Positions 63,407 through 64,000 of a stretch of DNA of 64,000 nucleotides are shown piece after piece; the stretch's first letter is position 1, and the number at the start of each line of letters is the position of its first letter. A program made the position numbers and the translations under genes. This stretch comes from Lihuaxuella thermophila. GTDB taxonomy: Bacteria > Bacillota > Bacilli > Thermoactinomycetales > Thermoactinomycetaceae. The stretch covers positions 173,387 through 237,386 of the forward strand of contig NZ_FOCQ01000007.1 in assembly GCF_900110165.1 (NCBI RefSeq), in the 5' to 3' direction. Under the pieces are notes generated by a model. The model did not search any database and was not told where the DNA came from. It saw only the letters and a program-made list of their open reading frames with translations.

Positions 63407-64000
63407 TCAAAGTAATCGAAATTCTCCCAAACAGACCCCTTGGTTTTCGCGAATCAGTTTGGTCGATAGCTTATGTAGAAAGTCATGCCTTGCGTTGACA
63501 ATCTTTTCATGAATCTTTGCCACCTTGATTTTGGCTTTGTGCCCATTCGCCCCCCCTTTTTGACGGCGGGACAAGATTCTTTGCCAGTGTGCCAGTTTCT
63601 TTTCATACTTCCTGAAAACCTTTGGAGCGTTGATTTTTGTGCCATCCGAAAGGATGGCGAAGTTTTTTAAACCCAAGTCTACTCCGATGAATTTTTCTTT
63701 GTCCACCGGAACATAGGGACAGGCACTCATTTCACAAAGGATCGAAACAAAAAACTTCCCGGCCGGGTTCCGCCGGATTGTCGCGGACAGAATTTTTCCC
63801 TCGATTTTACGCGATTTTGCAAACTTCACCCATCCCAATTTGGGAAGTTTGATTTGGTTGCCCACTGCTTCGATGGTCGGTTTTCCTTTCTTTGGGTAGT
63901 TACACTGGCTCGTGTAAGACTGGACGGGATTTTTCCTGCTTTTGAAGCGGGGACGGTCATTTTGTTTCTTGAAGAAACGGGAGAAGGCATCCGCCAGATT
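63407..64000 (-). pseudogene. tnpB: Truncated TnpB (IS605 OrfB family), N-terminus outside the window
   Basis: One open frame reads from the window edge (NLADAFSRFFKKQNDRPRFKSRKNPVQ) through KLPKLGWVKFAKSRKIEGKI and the first RuvC motif IGVDLGLKNFAILSDG to LIRENQGVCLGEFRLL and a stop at 63407. A full TnpB continues here with the second catalytic Glu, the zinc ribbon and the third RuvC motif (about 100 residues more), all missing. The last residues diverge from the usual VICLEDL. So the protein lacks two of three catalytic acids and the element is probably immobile on its own. Confidence 0.8.

Noticed and set aside
1..64000. tRNA or rRNA genes, prophage, integron or replication origin
   Set aside because: No tRNA-like CCA-ended cloverleaf, rRNA stretch, phage structural gene or DnaA-box cluster was noticed on either strand by reading; a covariance-model scan would settle tRNAs and small RNAs.

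Overview
The window comes from an endospore-forming Bacillales bacterium. It carries spoIIIA genes, two further sporulation or germination loci, a yqhO-yqhP-yqhQ/aroQ-papA-efp block, and GlcT/ptsG, LutR/lut and NrdR/nrd regulation of Bacillus type. Gene content and the scarcity of close Bacillus signatures would fit Thermoactinomycetaceae or a neighbouring family, but the genus cannot be fixed from sequence alone. No rRNA, tRNA or CRISPR array was seen. All calls rest on reading the translations, motifs and spacing; no database was searched.

Layout. 1-2530: the 3' part of the spoIIIA operon (spoIIIAA-AB-AC and the start of AD, minus strand) behind a sigma-E type promoter, preceded by a CD1247-type zinc-ribbon protein. 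2660-8750: MFS exporter, phosphosulfolactate synthase (comA), DUF441 protein, lipid kinase, short-chain dehydrogenase, class II aldolase-like protein and a stand-alone DUF1657 protein. 8940-13400: a LacI-type regulator and a CUT1 sugar ABC importer (two permeases, one binding lipoprotein) with a clear promoter and palindromic operator. 13770-18480: a seven-gene spore membrane cluster (DUF421, DUF1657, DUF421-DUF1657 fusion, spoVAC, spoVAD, spoVAEb, DUF421) that closely resembles the mobile spoVA-2mob heat-resistance operon. 18780-24600: a decayed TnpB remnant, then lactate use (lutABC, lactate permease) and its GntR regulator with repeated operator-like sites. 24840-28950: a gerA-type germinant receptor operon (A, C, small D, B) whose B gene is frameshifted in a homopolymer.

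29090-35930 carries cvfC, efp, papA, aroQ, yqhQ, yqhP, a PrcB-like protein, yqhO and mntR. It is collinear with the B. subtilis yqh region, so about 27 kb lies between efp and spoIIIAA where B. subtilis has almost nothing. 36010-38960 holds an FMN reductase, a 1-kb gene-free zone of structured repeats, a beta-sandwich-like small protein and a metallophosphoesterase. 39120-43550: class II ribonucleotide reductase with two NrdR boxes, and D-amino acid transaminase.

43520-52240: the repair pair mrfB (yprB) and mrfA (yprA), separated by two paralogous membrane proteins with degenerate kinase domains and large ectodomains, followed by lipM. 52650-58880: a bacillopeptidase F-like secreted protease and a secreted GH3 hexosaminidase. 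59090-62250: glucose PTS (ptsG) with its antiterminator GlcT and a RAT/terminator leader. 62510-64000: a TPR-like protein and a truncated IS605-type tnpB running off the end.

Best candidates for something new are the tandem membrane pseudokinases sitting inside the mrf locus, the expanded spoVA/DUF421/DUF1657 cluster, and the structured repeats at 36.8-37.5 kb.
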